A stretch of 64,000 bases of DNA from Planotetraspora silvatica (GTDB lineage: Bacteria > Actinomycetota > Actinomycetes > Streptosporangiales > Streptosporangiaceae). A model generated the notes under the pieces. That model was not told the origin of the DNA, did not search any database, and saw nothing but the letters and a program-made list of their open reading frames with translations. The DNA lies in NCBI RefSeq assembly GCF_016863315.1, contig NZ_BOOQ01000054.1, positions 1 through 64,000 of the forward strand, read 5' to 3'. Below, in pieces: positions 35,507 to 43,675 of the stretch (its first letter is position 1; each line of letters starts with the position of its first letter). Both the position numbers and the translations under genes were made by a program.

Positions 35507-36471
35507 CGGCCGACCCCCGATACGGAGGCAGCCCGTGCCTTGCCCAGGTCGGCCGATGTCGCAGGAGGACCGTCGACCCGATACAGGCCGGGCCCACTGA
35601 TGCGCAGCTCGTCGAGAAAGCGCCCCGCCGCGAGGGAGGCAGTATTGATCAGCCGCTGGGAGTGGCCGAAGTCCCACGGGGCGGGCCAGGTCTCGATGCC
35701 GGTCGGCAGCACGACGGTCGGAATCTGTTTGGATACCTCGTGCAGGTCGCGCTCGATCTGATGGTGCCACAGCAGCAGCCGTGCCCTGGCGGCGACCGCG
35801 CCGGCCCGCCGGGGCGGGATGGTCGGGCGAAGCGGCCAGCTCTCCGGCCCGGTCATCAGCACCACCACGCTGGCCGCCCCTGCCTGCTGGGCCGCCAGTA
35901 CCGGGACATAGGCGATCACCCCGCCGTCTACGAGCGTCCGGCCTTCCCGATCCACCGGGGGTAGGACCCCCGGAATGGCGGCGCTGGCCAGCAGCGCGGA
36001 CTCGAGATCTCCGTGGTCGAGCAGCACCTGAGCGCCGGTGGCCAGATCCATGGCGACCGCCGTGAAGGGGACCTCCAGCTGTTCGATCCGCGACGGCAGC
36101 ACGGCCCGAGTGATCAGCATGCGCAGGCCGCGATCGGTGCAGATGCTGGCCCGCGAGGGCAGGTAGCCGAGTGGAAACACCTCACGGCGACGCAGGTGGG
36201 TCCACACGCGATCCAGCCATGGTGCGGCCTCACCGGGGTGGGCGGCCGCGACTGCTCCGTTGAGGGCGCCCACCGAGGTTCCGATGATCAGGTCCGGGAC
36301 GAATTCTCGCTGTTCCAACGCGTGCCCGATTCCGACATGCGCAGCCCCGAGCACTCCTCCGCCCCCTACCACCACCGCCACGGGACGGGGAAGGGCACGC
36401 AGGCCCGCCGAATTCGAGCCGTTGTCCGCCCGGCTCGGTAACGAGGAACGCGTCCCCTCGTCGCCCCTCAT
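35503..36471 (-). CDS. Patatin-like phospholipase
   Basis: This is a 322-residue lipid acyl hydrolase. Its motifs are the oxyanion hole GGGGVLGAAHVG (36-47), nucleophile Ser66 in GTSVGALNG, and the catalytic dyad Asp182 in LVDGGVIAYVP. AAIPGVLPPV before the Asp is typical of bacterial patatins. ATG 36471 is the first start. It has no signal peptide, so it acts in the cytoplasm or at the inner face of the membrane. It opens a four-gene minus-strand operon with GTGA coupling to the glycosyltransferase. The combination suggests deacylation and glycosylation of a membrane lipid. Confidence 0.93.
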   Translation of the reverse strand: MRGDEGTRSSLPSRADNGSNSAGLRALPRPVAVVVGGGGVLGAAHVGIGHALEQREFVPDLIIGTSVGALNGAVAAAHPGEAAPWLDRVWTHLRRREVFPLGYLPSRASICTDRGLRMLITRAVLPSRIEQLEVPFTAVAMDLATGAQVLLDHGDLESALLASAAIPGVLPPVDREGRTLVDGGVIAYVPVLAAQQAGAASVVVLMTGPESWPLRPTIPPRRAGAVAARARLLLWHHQIERDLHEVSKQIPTVVLPTGIETWPAPWDFGHSQRLINTASLAAGRFLDELRISGPGLYRVDGPPATSADLGKARAASVSGVGR

Positions 36472-36562
36472 TGGTTGACGCTTCTCATAGCCGTGACCAC
36501 CCGGCCGGTCGCCCTCGCGCCACTGAGAGCCGAGGAGGCCGATCTCCAGCGATATGTAACCC

Positions 36563-37453
36563 TCATGATCCGCCCTCTCTCACCACGGCGGATGCTCGCG
36601 GCGGCTGCGGCAGGTTGGCGAGGTCCTCCTCGGTGAGGGTGATCGACCGGGCGGTCAGGTTCTCCTCCAGGTGGGCCACGGAACCAGTACCAGGGATGGC
36701 CAGGGCGACCGGGGACAGGGCCAGCAGCCAGGCCAGGGCGACCTGATGAACGGTGGCGCCGTGCCGTTCGGCGACCTTGGCCAGGCGGGGATCGTTGATA
36801 TCGGCTCTGCCGCCGCCGAGGGGGAAGAAGGGGACGAAGGCGATGCCGGCTTGCGTGCAGGCGTCCAGGACGGCCATCTCGTCACGATCGGCGATGTGGA
36901 AGTTGTTCTGGACGGCCGCGACAGGAGCGATCGTGCGGGCCTCCGCGAGATGGCCGGCATCGACGTTGCTGATGCCCAGATGGCGGATCAGGCCCTCCTC
37001 GCGCAGTGCGGCGAGCACCTCGAAGCGTTCGGCGAGCGACTCTCCGTGCGGGGGTTCGGCCATGCCGATGCGCAGATAGACCAGGTCAAGGCGATCCATG
37101 CCCAGGCTTTCGAGGTTGGCTTCGACTTGTGGCCGAAGATCGGCGGCGGTGCCCTGGCCGGGACCATCGGGCCCGAAGACCGGGCCGACCTTGGTGGCGA
37201 TGACCAGGGCGTCCTGGTACGGGGACAGGGCTTCGCGGATCAGAGCGTTGGCACGTACCGAGCCATCCTCGCTGCGATAGAAGTGGGCGGTGTCGATGTG
37301 GTTGACACCGAGCTCAACGGCGCGGCGCAGGACGGCGCGGGCGGACTCGGGGTCGCGGGCGGGTTTGCCCGGGGCGCCCTGGAGCAGGCGCATGGCGCCG
37401 AAGCCGAGCCGGTCGACCGTAAGGTCGCCGCCGAGGCGGAACTGATCGGTCAT
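36563..37453 (-). CDS. Aldo/keto reductase
   Basis: This is a 296-residue NAD(P)H-dependent oxidoreductase of the aldo/keto reductase barrel family. The start ATG 37453 is preceded by AAAGGAGAG. Catalytic residues are Asp54 (HIDTAHFYR), Tyr59 and Lys88 (VIATKVGPV). At the fourth tetrad position, where DLVYLH is common, the sequence reads DLVYLRIGM, so Arg128 replaces His, as in some related bacterial members. The cofactor region GISNVDAGHL, QNNFHIADRD and AIPGTGSVAHLEENL is intact. It neighbours a nitroreductase, a decayed WrbA gene and a MarR gene, suggesting a shared response to quinones or electrophiles. Confidence 0.92.
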   Translation of the reverse strand: MTDQFRLGGDLTVDRLGFGAMRLLQGAPGKPARDPESARAVLRRAVELGVNHIDTAHFYRSEDGSVRANALIREALSPYQDALVIATKVGPVFGPDGPGQGTAADLRPQVEANLESLGMDRLDLVYLRIGMAEPPHGESLAERFEVLAALREEGLIRHLGISNVDAGHLAEARTIAPVAAVQNNFHIADRDEMAVLDACTQAGIAFVPFFPLGGGRADINDPRLAKVAERHGATVHQVALAWLLALSPVALAIPGTGSVAHLEENLTARSITLTEEDLANLPQPPRASAVVREGGS

Positions 37454-37915
37454 GTCTCTCCTTTTGATGTGTTGCTTGCGAGAAGACGGGTTCGGGAGGC
37501 GCCGAAGCAGGACTCTTCTGAACCAGAAATTCCACTTCTTCAGGCACTGGAGGAAGTCGACGTGCCGAGCGTCGTCATTCGGTGATCACGGCAGCACTGC
37601 GTTGGACGACTCGCGGCCGTGTGCCGCCTGGACATGAAGGCGGCGACGTCCGCTCGGCTGATCGTCGGGTTGCCTTTCATCGGCGGCCGCTCACCCGTGC
37701 TGTGTGTGCCCTTCGCGGGGCCATGGGTCAGCTTGGTCGGGTAAGACCACTGTCCAGTCCAGCCCGCTGGAGCGATGCGCTCCTGCGCGATCTCCTTGTC
37801 GCCTTGATCGACCGCAGCGGCGTGCGGTGGATCAGCTTCTGCGTGATGCTCGTCCAGTCGTAGGTGTGGCTGACATCGAAACGACGACAGCCACACCAGG
37901 CGGGAGACGGCCTCG
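37454..37915. other. Spacer between reductase genes, with a possible oxidoreductase scrap
   Basis: No full gene is visible. On the minus strand at about 37633-37680 a frame reads MKGNPTISRADVAAFM, resembling the C-terminal part of NmrA/SDR-type NAD(P)-binding proteins, but nothing around it supports a gene. The right part should hold the 3' end and any terminator of the nitroreductase transcript; I see no strong hairpin. Confidence 0.35.
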
Positions 37916-38611
37916 TCACGCCGCGTGTGATCGCAGTGCTGCACCCTCGACGAACGTGACCGTCTCCTCGAGCGGGGCCCGGCCCGTACGGGCGTAACCC
38001 ACCGTGACGTCCTCGAACCCGATCGACATGCCGCAGAAGAGGATCAGCCCGTCCGGGGGCGACAGGACCTCCGCTACGGTTCTGCGATACACCGACCACG
38101 CCATCTGCGGGCAACTGTGCAGCCCCTCGGCGCGGAGCAACAGCATGACGGTCTGCAGATACATGCCGACGTCGGCCCATTGGGGCCGGCCCAGGTCGCG
38201 GTCGATGTAGCAGAACAGGGCGGCGGGCGCGCCGAAACAGTCCCAGTTCGCGGCGGCGGCTCTCTGGCGCGCCGCCCAGTCCTCGCGCGAAATACCGAGT
38301 TCGCCGTAGCGTTCCTTGCCGAAGGCGAATCGGCGCTCGCGGTAGGGGGACTTCAGCGCGGGCGGGTACGTCTCGTACTCCCGCTCGTCCCCGGGGTCGC
38401 CTGCGGCCACGCGCTCGAGGGCGCGCTTCTTGAGCTCGGCCAGCGGCGCACCGGTCAGCACGTAGGCGTGCCACGGCTGGAGGTTCGATCCGGACGGCGA
38501 CCAAGCTGCGGCGGACAGCACGCGCTCCAGCGCCTCCCGCGGGACATGCCGATCGGTGAATCCGCGCACCGCCCGTCGGCTTTTGACTGCCTCATAGACG
38601 TCCAAGATCAC
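37916..38611 (-). CDS. Nitroreductase-family FMN oxidoreductase
   Basis: This is a 231-residue flavoprotein starting at GTG 38611 (VILDVYEAVKSRRAVRGFTD) just after GGAGG. FMN phosphate binding is by the SRRAVRGF motif, and PSGSNLQPWHAYV forms the isoalloxazine-side loop. The MYLQTVMLLLRAEGLHSCPQ helix and GMSIGFED tail are typical of the family. These homodimers reduce nitro-aromatics and quinones with NAD(P)H. A GGTAT..ATACC palindrome lies 63 bp upstream and reappears before the MarR gene, so it is probably under that repressor. Confidence 0.93.
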   Translation of the reverse strand: MILDVYEAVKSRRAVRGFTDRHVPREALERVLSAAAWSPSGSNLQPWHAYVLTGAPLAELKKRALERVAAGDPGDEREYETYPPALKSPYRERRFAFGKERYGELGISREDWAARQRAAAANWDCFGAPAALFCYIDRDLGRPQWADVGMYLQTVMLLLRAEGLHSCPQMAWSVYRRTVAEVLSPPDGLILFCGMSIGFEDVTVGYARTGRAPLEETVTFVEGAALRSHAA

Positions 38612-38673
38612 CTACCTCCTCATCCCCTCAACGTGTCCGACTCTGTTACGTTCGCGACGGTATCATCAATGAT

Positions 38674-38689
38674 GGTATCATTCAATACC
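38674..38689. promoter_or_regulatory. Operator-like palindrome upstream of nitroreductase
   Basis: GGTATCATTCAATACC is a 16-bp palindrome (GGTAT/ATACC arms). A second, overlapping GGTATCATCAATGAT motif begins just before it at about 38659. The TGGTATCATT core recurs at 39531-39550 before the MarR start, consistent with one regulator controlling both. Confidence 0.6.
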
Positions 38690-38728
38690 ATTTGGTGGGT
38701 ATATGAGCCTCGCAACATCGCGAGGAAG

Positions 38729-38980
38729 ATGACTCGCACGGGAACCGACCGCGAACGTTGCCGTCGCCTACTACTCCGCTACAGGAACAATCTTCACGCT
38801 GGCCGACGAGGTACGCGCCGGAGCCGAGGCACGCCTCGGAACGTCCAGGAGATCGCGCCTGTACAAGCGGTCACCCGTGGCAACGCCTGGGCGGAGAAGT
38901 CTGACCGTGGCCTGAATCAGGGCGACGCGGCGACGCTGGTCGCAGCTCTCAAGGCCGGGTCCGTCGGGAAAGCCGCCTGA
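38729..38980 (+). pseudogene. WrbA/flavodoxin-like quinone reductase remnant
   Basis: One frame reads NVAVAYYSATGTIFTLADEV and RAGAEARL from 38754, which is the FMN-binding first loop (YYSATGT) of WrbA-type NAD(P)H:quinone oxidoreductases. After a one-base loss near 38831 the homology continues in the next frame as RNVQEIAPVQAVTRGNAWAE before ending at TGA 38980. A further indel separates the ATG at 38729 from the body. About two-thirds of the ~200-residue protein is missing. Together with the nitroreductase and MarR genes it points to a former quinone-stress locus. Confidence 0.55.
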
Positions 38981-39013
38981 GACGGAGCGTGCCCAAGCGG
39001 CAGGCAACCGGGC

Positions 39014-39499
39014 TTACGCCTCATCGCCTGGGGGATAGGCGAACCGGGTCAACAGATCCCTCAGTTGCTCGGGCTCGCCGGGCCCCAGTTGGGCGACCAG
39101 ACGCTCAGCCAGCGGCTCCGCCGCCACATGGGCTGCATCGAAAAGCTCGACGCCCTGAGGCGTGATCTCCACTGCCCGCACCCGCCGGTCCCCCGGAACG
39201 GTCTTGCGTACGGCCAGCCCCCTACGCTCCAGATCGTCTACAACCCGCATGATTCCCGCCTTGTCCGACCCCGTCGCCGCCGCCAGGTCCCGCTGCATCG
39301 TGGCTCCACGGTCGACTAGCACGATCAGCACGGCAAAATGCCGCAACTCGATGCCGAGCGGCCGAAGCGCCTCCGTCATCACCGCGGCCGCGCGCCAGTG
39401 CGCCTGGCGCAGCAGCAAGCCGAGAGCGAAAGGCGAGGCGTCCCCAGGGCGATCGGTCGCACGCAAAGGGGTGGTTCTGTGAGGAGTGTCACCGGTCAT
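39014..39499 (-). CDS. MarR-family transcriptional regulator
   Basis: This is a 161-residue winged-helix repressor starting at ATG 39499. The core reads ALRPLGIELRHFAVLIVLVD, then LAAATGSDKAGIMRVVDDLE (recognition helix) and the wing VRKTVPGDRRVRAVEITPQG. The N-terminal ~20 residues are disordered. A GGTATCATT-type palindrome lies 32 bp upstream of its start and before the nitroreductase, so autoregulation plus control of the reductases is likely. The inducer is probably a phenolic or quinone compound, by analogy with the family. Confidence 0.92.
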   Translation of the reverse strand: MTGDTPHRTTPLRATDRPGDASPFALGLLLRQAHWRAAAVMTEALRPLGIELRHFAVLIVLVDRGATMQRDLAAATGSDKAGIMRVVDDLERRGLAVRKTVPGDRRVRAVEITPQGVELFDAAHVAAEPLAERLVAQLGPGEPEQLRDLLTRFAYPPGDEA

Positions 39500-39530
39500 G
39501 AGGACATATTACCCGATACCCTTTCATTTG

Positions 39531-39550
39531 ATATGGTATCATTTGATATT
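39531..39550. promoter_or_regulatory. Operator-like palindrome upstream of MarR gene
   Basis: ATATGGTATCATTTGATATT is an imperfect palindrome sharing TGGTATCATT with the site at 38674-38689. It lies just upstream of the MarR gene, whose start codon is at 39499 on the minus strand. Confidence 0.6.
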
Positions 39551-39769
39551 AAATGCCGTGCTGTTGATGACGGACGGGGAGAGCGTCCCGTCGATTCTCC
39601 CCGTGGAGCGCCGACGGACCGGGCCTCGGCGGGTTCGCTCGAGGTGGTGATCGGGGAAGTTCGCCGCCGACCTCGAGTGGCGGCAGAAGGTCGGTTCGAG
39701 CATCTCGTCGGCTCCGTCGCCGGCCCATGCGACCTGGGATCGGCGATGACGGCCTGAGGGGGCAGTGAA

Positions 39770-40636
39770 ATGAATGTGTTCGCTGACACGGCAGACATAG
39801 GGCAGACGCTCGGGCCGATCCAGCTCCTGCGCGCGCAACTGGCCGCGATCAACGTCAGCGACCTGAGCACCCGCATCCCGCAACCGCCCGGCCGCGGCGA
39901 GATCGCCCAGCTGGTGCGCACCATCAACCACACGCTCGGACGTCTGGAGCAGGCCAAAGCCTCGACCGAACGAGCGCTGCAGCGGCAACGCCAGTTCGCC
40001 TCCGACGCCTCCCACGAGCTGCGCACCCCGCTGGCCGGCCTGCGCGTGCGACTGGAGGAGGCCCAGATGCATCCCTGCGTCACCGACCTGCCCGACCTGA
40101 TCGGGCACGCGCTGGAGGACCTGGATCGGGTTCAGGACATCATGACCGACCTGCTCCTGCTCGCCCGGCTGGGCGCCACCGTCCCCCAGGCCACTCAGCA
40201 CGTCGATCTGACCAACCTGATCCGCACCGAGATCAGCCGGCGTACCGATCTCCACCCGGCAGTCTTGAACCTGGCCGACAGGGTCGTCGTCGATGCCGTG
40301 CCGGGGCAGATCGCAAGGGTGCTGACCAACCTGCTGGACAACGCGCAGCGGCACGCCACCAGCCAGGTACGGGTACGGCTTCGCCACTCGGCAACGCACG
40401 CCGAGCTGGCGGTGAGCGACGACGGCGACGGCGTGCCCCCGGCCGACCGAGAACGGATCTTCCAGCGGTTCGTCCGCCTCGACGCCGCCCGCAGCCGTGA
40501 CCGCGGAGGCACCGGCCTGGGCCTGGCCATCGCCCGGGACATCGCCACCGCCCACCACGGCACCCTGCACGTCCACCAAGCCGCGATCGGCGGGGCCAGC
40601 TTCATCCTGCGCCTGCCCCTGAGCGCCCCCGCCTAG
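39770..40636 (+). CDS. Histidine kinase lacking its sensor region
   Basis: This is a 288-residue protein with only the cytoplasmic half of a sensor kinase. A HAMP-like piece (LAAINVSDLSTRIPQPPGRG) at about 24-60 is followed by the HisKA dimerisation helix with phospho-acceptor His82 in ASDASHELRTPLAG. The ATPase domain carries the N box LTNLLDNAQRHA, G1 VSDDGDGVP and G2 GGTGLGLAIARDIA. The usual two membrane helices and extracellular sensor are absent. ATG 39770 follows AGGGGG and the first 12 residues look unrelated, so the gene was probably truncated and re-started. No response-regulator gene is next to it. It may still autophosphorylate, but its input is lost. Confidence 0.82.
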   Translation: MNVFADTADIGQTLGPIQLLRAQLAAINVSDLSTRIPQPPGRGEIAQLVRTINHTLGRLEQAKASTERALQRQRQFASDASHELRTPLAGLRVRLEEAQMHPCVTDLPDLIGHALEDLDRVQDIMTDLLLLARLGATVPQATQHVDLTNLIRTEISRRTDLHPAVLNLADRVVVDAVPGQIARVLTNLLDNAQRHATSQVRVRLRHSATHAELAVSDDGDGVPPADRERIFQRFVRLDAARSRDRGGTGLGLAIARDIATAHHGTLHVHQAAIGGASFILRLPLSAPA

Positions 40637-41038
40637 TGATCCTCAACCCATGGTCCGGCCCGCTACAGGGAGCCGAGGAGTATCCGCGCGCTTCAAACGC
40701 TGACGCCCGGGCGTCAGCGTTGACGTGGTGGAGCGGGTGTAGCTCGGCCACCGGCCTCCTCGGCAGTACTGGCGTCGCAGCTGTCTCCACTTGACGCGGC
40801 GGTGTCTGCGCCGGATCCACCGCAGGGCCGTTGACGCTTGCCTCTTTCTCGATCTTCTGACGCTCCCGTGTGACAGGCGGAAGCCCGTCGTTGGCGCTGT
40901 GCCTCCTTCGGGTGTTTTAGAAGTCGGTGATCCAGGTCGCAAGGCCACCGACATTTTCTGGTGGCCCTGTCGGCCCACGCCCCGGGCAGCGGAATAGGAC
41001 GCCTCCCCACGCCAGGGAAGCGGCACTGGGGACGCCGG
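40637..41038. other. Intergenic region without a supported gene
   Basis: Several short open frames exist on the minus strand, but none has family motifs. GC-rich direct CCGGGCG/GACGCCCGGGCGTC motifs occur near 40700-40720 (GACGCCCGGGCGTC is a 14-bp palindrome that could be an operator). Confidence 0.4.
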
Positions 41039-41590
41039 TCAGGCGGCGCGCTGATACATGTTGATCTCGTCCACGGTGGTCAGCTTCTCGAAGGACTCGT
41101 CATCGGCCTTCTCGTTGCCGGCGCGTTGGTCCGGGGTGGCGGCCAGTTCGCTCAGCACGTCTGGCTTGTCGGTGATGATGCCGTCTACGCCGTAGGAGGT
41201 CATGCGGCTCATGTCGTCGGGATCGTTCACGGTCCAGGTGAAGATCTTCATGCCGTTGTCGTGTACGCACTTGACGTAGGAGGGGGTGACGTCGGCGTAC
41301 GGCGGGTTGATCTCGTCGGCGAATTTGGCGAGGTCGTCGAGATCCGCGGTCCTCGGTGTCCCGAGCAGGCCGATGGGCACCTGGGGCAGCTCCTTGTTGA
41401 AGGTACGCAGGGAGTCCCTGTCGAACGACTGGATGACGAGCCGGTTCTCGCTGAGCCACGAGGAGTTGCGGCGCAGCGTGCCGGCGATGCGGCCCTCGAT
41501 GCCCGGGTAGAGGTGCGGGGACTTGATCTCCAGCCGCAGGTCGAGCCCGCTTCCCCGCATCGCGCCCAGCGCCTCGCCGAGAGTGCCGGC
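41039..41590 (-). pseudogene. Glycerophosphodiester phosphodiesterase, N-terminal half missing
   Basis: The minus frame reads TLGEALGAMRGSGLDLRLEI from about 41590, then KSPHLYPGIEGRIAGTL, LVIQSFDRDSLRTFNKELPQ, and near the end GMKIFTWTVNDPDDMSRM and GVDGIITDKPDVL. This is the second half of a GDPD TIM barrel, including metal-ligand Glu in LEIKSP and the late W-T-V-N. The N-terminal catalytic HRG motif and first HxE region are absent. The sequence stops at about 41590, exactly where the opposite-strand transglycosylase gene begins, so a deletion junction is likely. Confidence 0.8.
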
Positions 41591-41595
41591 TGATC

Positions 41596-42496
41596 GTGGC
41601 AGCCGTATGCGTGGCCATCGGATTGCCTCTCGGGCTGATCCTCGGATTCACGGCAATGGGCGGCTCGCCGGGCTGCGGCCGCGGCCGGCCGGAGGGCATC
41701 CCGCCTGACTACCTGCGCCTGTATCGGCAGGCAGCGGACGCATACGGCATCCCGTGGGCGGTACTGGCAGGGGTAGGGAAGGCCGAGAGCGACCACGGGC
41801 GTGGCGTCGCTACGGGAATCCGCGCGGGCGCCAACGCCGCTGGTGCGATGGGGCCGATGCAGTTCCTCGGCTCGACCTGGCAGGCCTACGGCGTGGACGG
41901 TAATGGCGACGGCCGAGCGAATGTCTACGACCCGGCTGACGCGATCCCCTCGGCGGCGCGATACCTGAAGGCGAGCGGCGCACCCGCCGACCTGTATCGC
42001 GCGATCTGGCGCTACAACCACGCGGACTGGTACGTGCGTCGTGTGCTTGAGTTCGCCCGCAAATACTCCTCCGAGCCTGTGGGGGAGGAGTTCTGCTCGT
42101 TGCCTGTCGCACCTAGTGCCGCCGCGGGGCGGGTCATCGCGTATGCGCGGATGCAGCTCGGCAAGCCGTACGCGTGGGGCGCTGAAGGGGCCAGGCTCAT
42201 TCGATTGCTCGGGCCTGACGATGCGTGCCTATCAGTACGCCGGGATCGCGATTCCGCCCGTGGCCGCTGATCAGTGGCGGCGTGGTCCGGTGGTTGCTCG
42301 CGGCCAGGAGCAGGCAGGCGACCTTGTGTTCATGCATCCGCAGTCTGCTGGGCCGGGGCATGTCGGTGTGGTGGTCGGGCCAGGTCAGATGATTCACGCG
42401 CCGCGTACCGGCGATGTGGTGCGATACGCGTCCTATTCCGCTCGTTCTGACGTGGTCGGGTTCACCCGGCCGGCTAGCTACTTGGAGAAGAGATGA
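41596..42496 (+). pseudogene. Lytic transglycosylase-NlpC/P60 cell-wall hydrolase, frameshifted
   Basis: The first frame begins at GTG 41596 (VAAVCVAIGLPLGLILGFTA, a membrane or signal helix). It holds a transglycosylase domain with catalytic Glu in GVGKAESDHGRGVATG and AAGAMGPMQFLGSTW. It ends shortly after MQLGKPYAWGAEG. The second half continues in another frame: FDCSGLTMRAYQYAG (NlpC/P60 nucleophile Cys), AGDLVFMHPQSAGPGHVGVV (catalytic His) and MIHAPRTGDVV, to TGA 42496. An extra G in the GGGG run near 42188-42191 explains the break. Such bifunctional hydrolases open the cell wall for conjugative transfer in actinomycete elements. The 5' end abuts a truncated GDPD gene. Confidence 0.82.
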
Positions 42497-42714
42497 AGGT
42501 CCTAACGCTGGCGGAGCTGCAGCACCTACCGGCCACCATCGACCTGCTTACGGCCGCGCGGGCCCTTGGCATTGGCAGGACCAAGGCGTACGAGCTGGCC
42601 AAGAAGGGCGAATTCCCGTGCCGAATCATCCGCGTAGGCGTGGCCTACCTGGTCCCAACGGCAGAGTTGCTGAAGCTACTCGGGATTGACCTGCCGATGT
42701 CGACCTCGTTGTAG
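42493..42714 (+). CDS. Small helix-turn-helix DNA-binding protein (excisionase-like)
   Basis: This is a 73-residue protein starting at ATG 42493, overlapping the hydrolase stop (ATGA). It is a single HTH_17/MerR-like winged helix: IDLLTAARALGIGRTKAYEL, then AKKGEFPCRIIRVGVAYLVP and ELLKLLGID. Proteins of this size and type act as excisionases or transcription factors in actinomycete integrative elements. Its coupling to a transfer-type cell-wall hydrolase supports that origin. No integrase is adjacent. Confidence 0.82.
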   Translation: MKVLTLAELQHLPATIDLLTAARALGIGRTKAYELAKKGEFPCRIIRVGVAYLVPTAELLKLLGIDLPMSTSL

Positions 42715-43249
42715 CGACCGGTCCGCCGCGCTCGGCCCTGGCCCGGGCGATGGCCACGACACACGGCCGCGTCCCGTCCCGGCCGCGACAGCGGGCGTCG
42801 TTCGCGCAGGATGGGGCGGCTCCAACCGCACCAGCTCCGCCGCCGGGCGGCTCGGTGACTCGGCTGGACAGGTCGTCGACGTCGATGGCGGCCAGTTCGG
42901 TGCGGATGGCCGCGATCCCCTTCGCCGCGGGATGTTCTGCCCAGAGGTTGCGTACGCGGCTGACGGATGGCCGACCGACGCCCGGCGCCATCCGCCGCCT
43001 CATCCGTCCGGCTGTGCGTTCTCAAGACACGGGTAAGAAGGAGAGCCCTTCCCGGTACCAACGTTTAGTTGAACGCGCAAGCGGGCTCTGACTGCACCAA
43101 CTCGACGCCTGGCTACGGCCCGTCGCCTCCGCCGGTGGTCTCGACTTGGAGAGGCCATCGAGGGGTGCGGGGTGGGTGCTTCCTGGGGCTCGCTCGGCCA
43201 GTCACGAGGGCGAATGTGGCCAGCCAAAGGATCGATGAGGGGAAACGGA
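42715..43249. other. Debris region before DUF427 gene
   Basis: No complete gene is visible. The minus strand holds the kinase-like fragment at 42838-42950. The remainder shows no recognisable coding sequence or structure. Confidence 0.4.
42838..42950 (-). pseudogene. Histidine kinase HAMP fragment
   Basis: The minus frame reads AAIRTELAAIDVDDLSSRVT then EPPGG. It closely parallels LLRAQLAAINVSDLSTRIPQ then PPGRG in the kinase at 39770-40636, which is the HAMP segment. No HisKA or ATPase domain follows in frame. It is a second kinase remnant of the same family, in the opposite orientation. Confidence 0.55.
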
Positions 43250-43555
43250 ATGAAGGCAGTGGTTGGGGAGACCGTCGTGGCCGAGGCTGCGAACGAGGCG
43301 GTAGTCAGGATGGAGGGGAATGCCTACTTCCCGCCGGACTCAGTTGTGGCCGGCGTGCTCCTCGACAGCCCAACGCCCTACACCTGTCCCTGGAAGGGGA
43401 GGGCGCAGTATCACGACGTCCTGGTCGGCGAGACGGTGCTCAGGGACGGGGCTTGGTCCTATCCGGACATCAAGGAGTCGGCGGCGGTCCGTGTTGGCCG
43501 CGACTTCAGTGGCTATGTCGCTTTCGATGTGCGCCAGGTTCGGATCGAGAGCTGA
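43250..43555 (+). CDS. DUF427-family protein
   Basis: This is a 101-residue protein starting at ATG 43250 (MKAVVGETVVAEAANEAVVR) with GAGGGGA upstream. The family core is complete: EGNAYFPPDSVVAGVLLDS, PTPYTCPWKGRAQYHDVLVG, DGAWSYPDIKESAAVRVGRD and FSGYVAFD. DUF427 proteins are small beta-rich cytosolic proteins of unknown function, widespread in actinomycetes. A conserved Cys and Trp in TCPWKG suggest a functional pocket. It is intact among broken neighbours. Confidence 0.88.
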   Translation: MKAVVGETVVAEAANEAVVRMEGNAYFPPDSVVAGVLLDSPTPYTCPWKGRAQYHDVLVGETVLRDGAWSYPDIKESAAVRVGRDFSGYVAFDVRQVRIES

Positions 43556-43585
43556 CCAATCAAGCCGATCATCCAACAACAGATG

Positions 43586-43675
43586 CGACGGACGAACCTC
43601 CAAGATCTCGCCCAGGAGATCCTCGCGCCGCCTGCGAAGGCCGCGATCTTCTTGACCGTGGTGGTCAGCCGTGGG
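43586..43675 (+). pseudogene. DyP-type peroxidase N-terminal fragment
   Basis: From ATG 43586 the frame reads LQDLAQEILAPPAKAAIFLT then VVVS. It resembles the first beta strand of dye-decolourising peroxidases (ILAPPxxAAIFLVVTV). The match covers about 25 residues and ends where the 6-phosphogluconate dehydrogenase piece begins. Confidence 0.4.
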
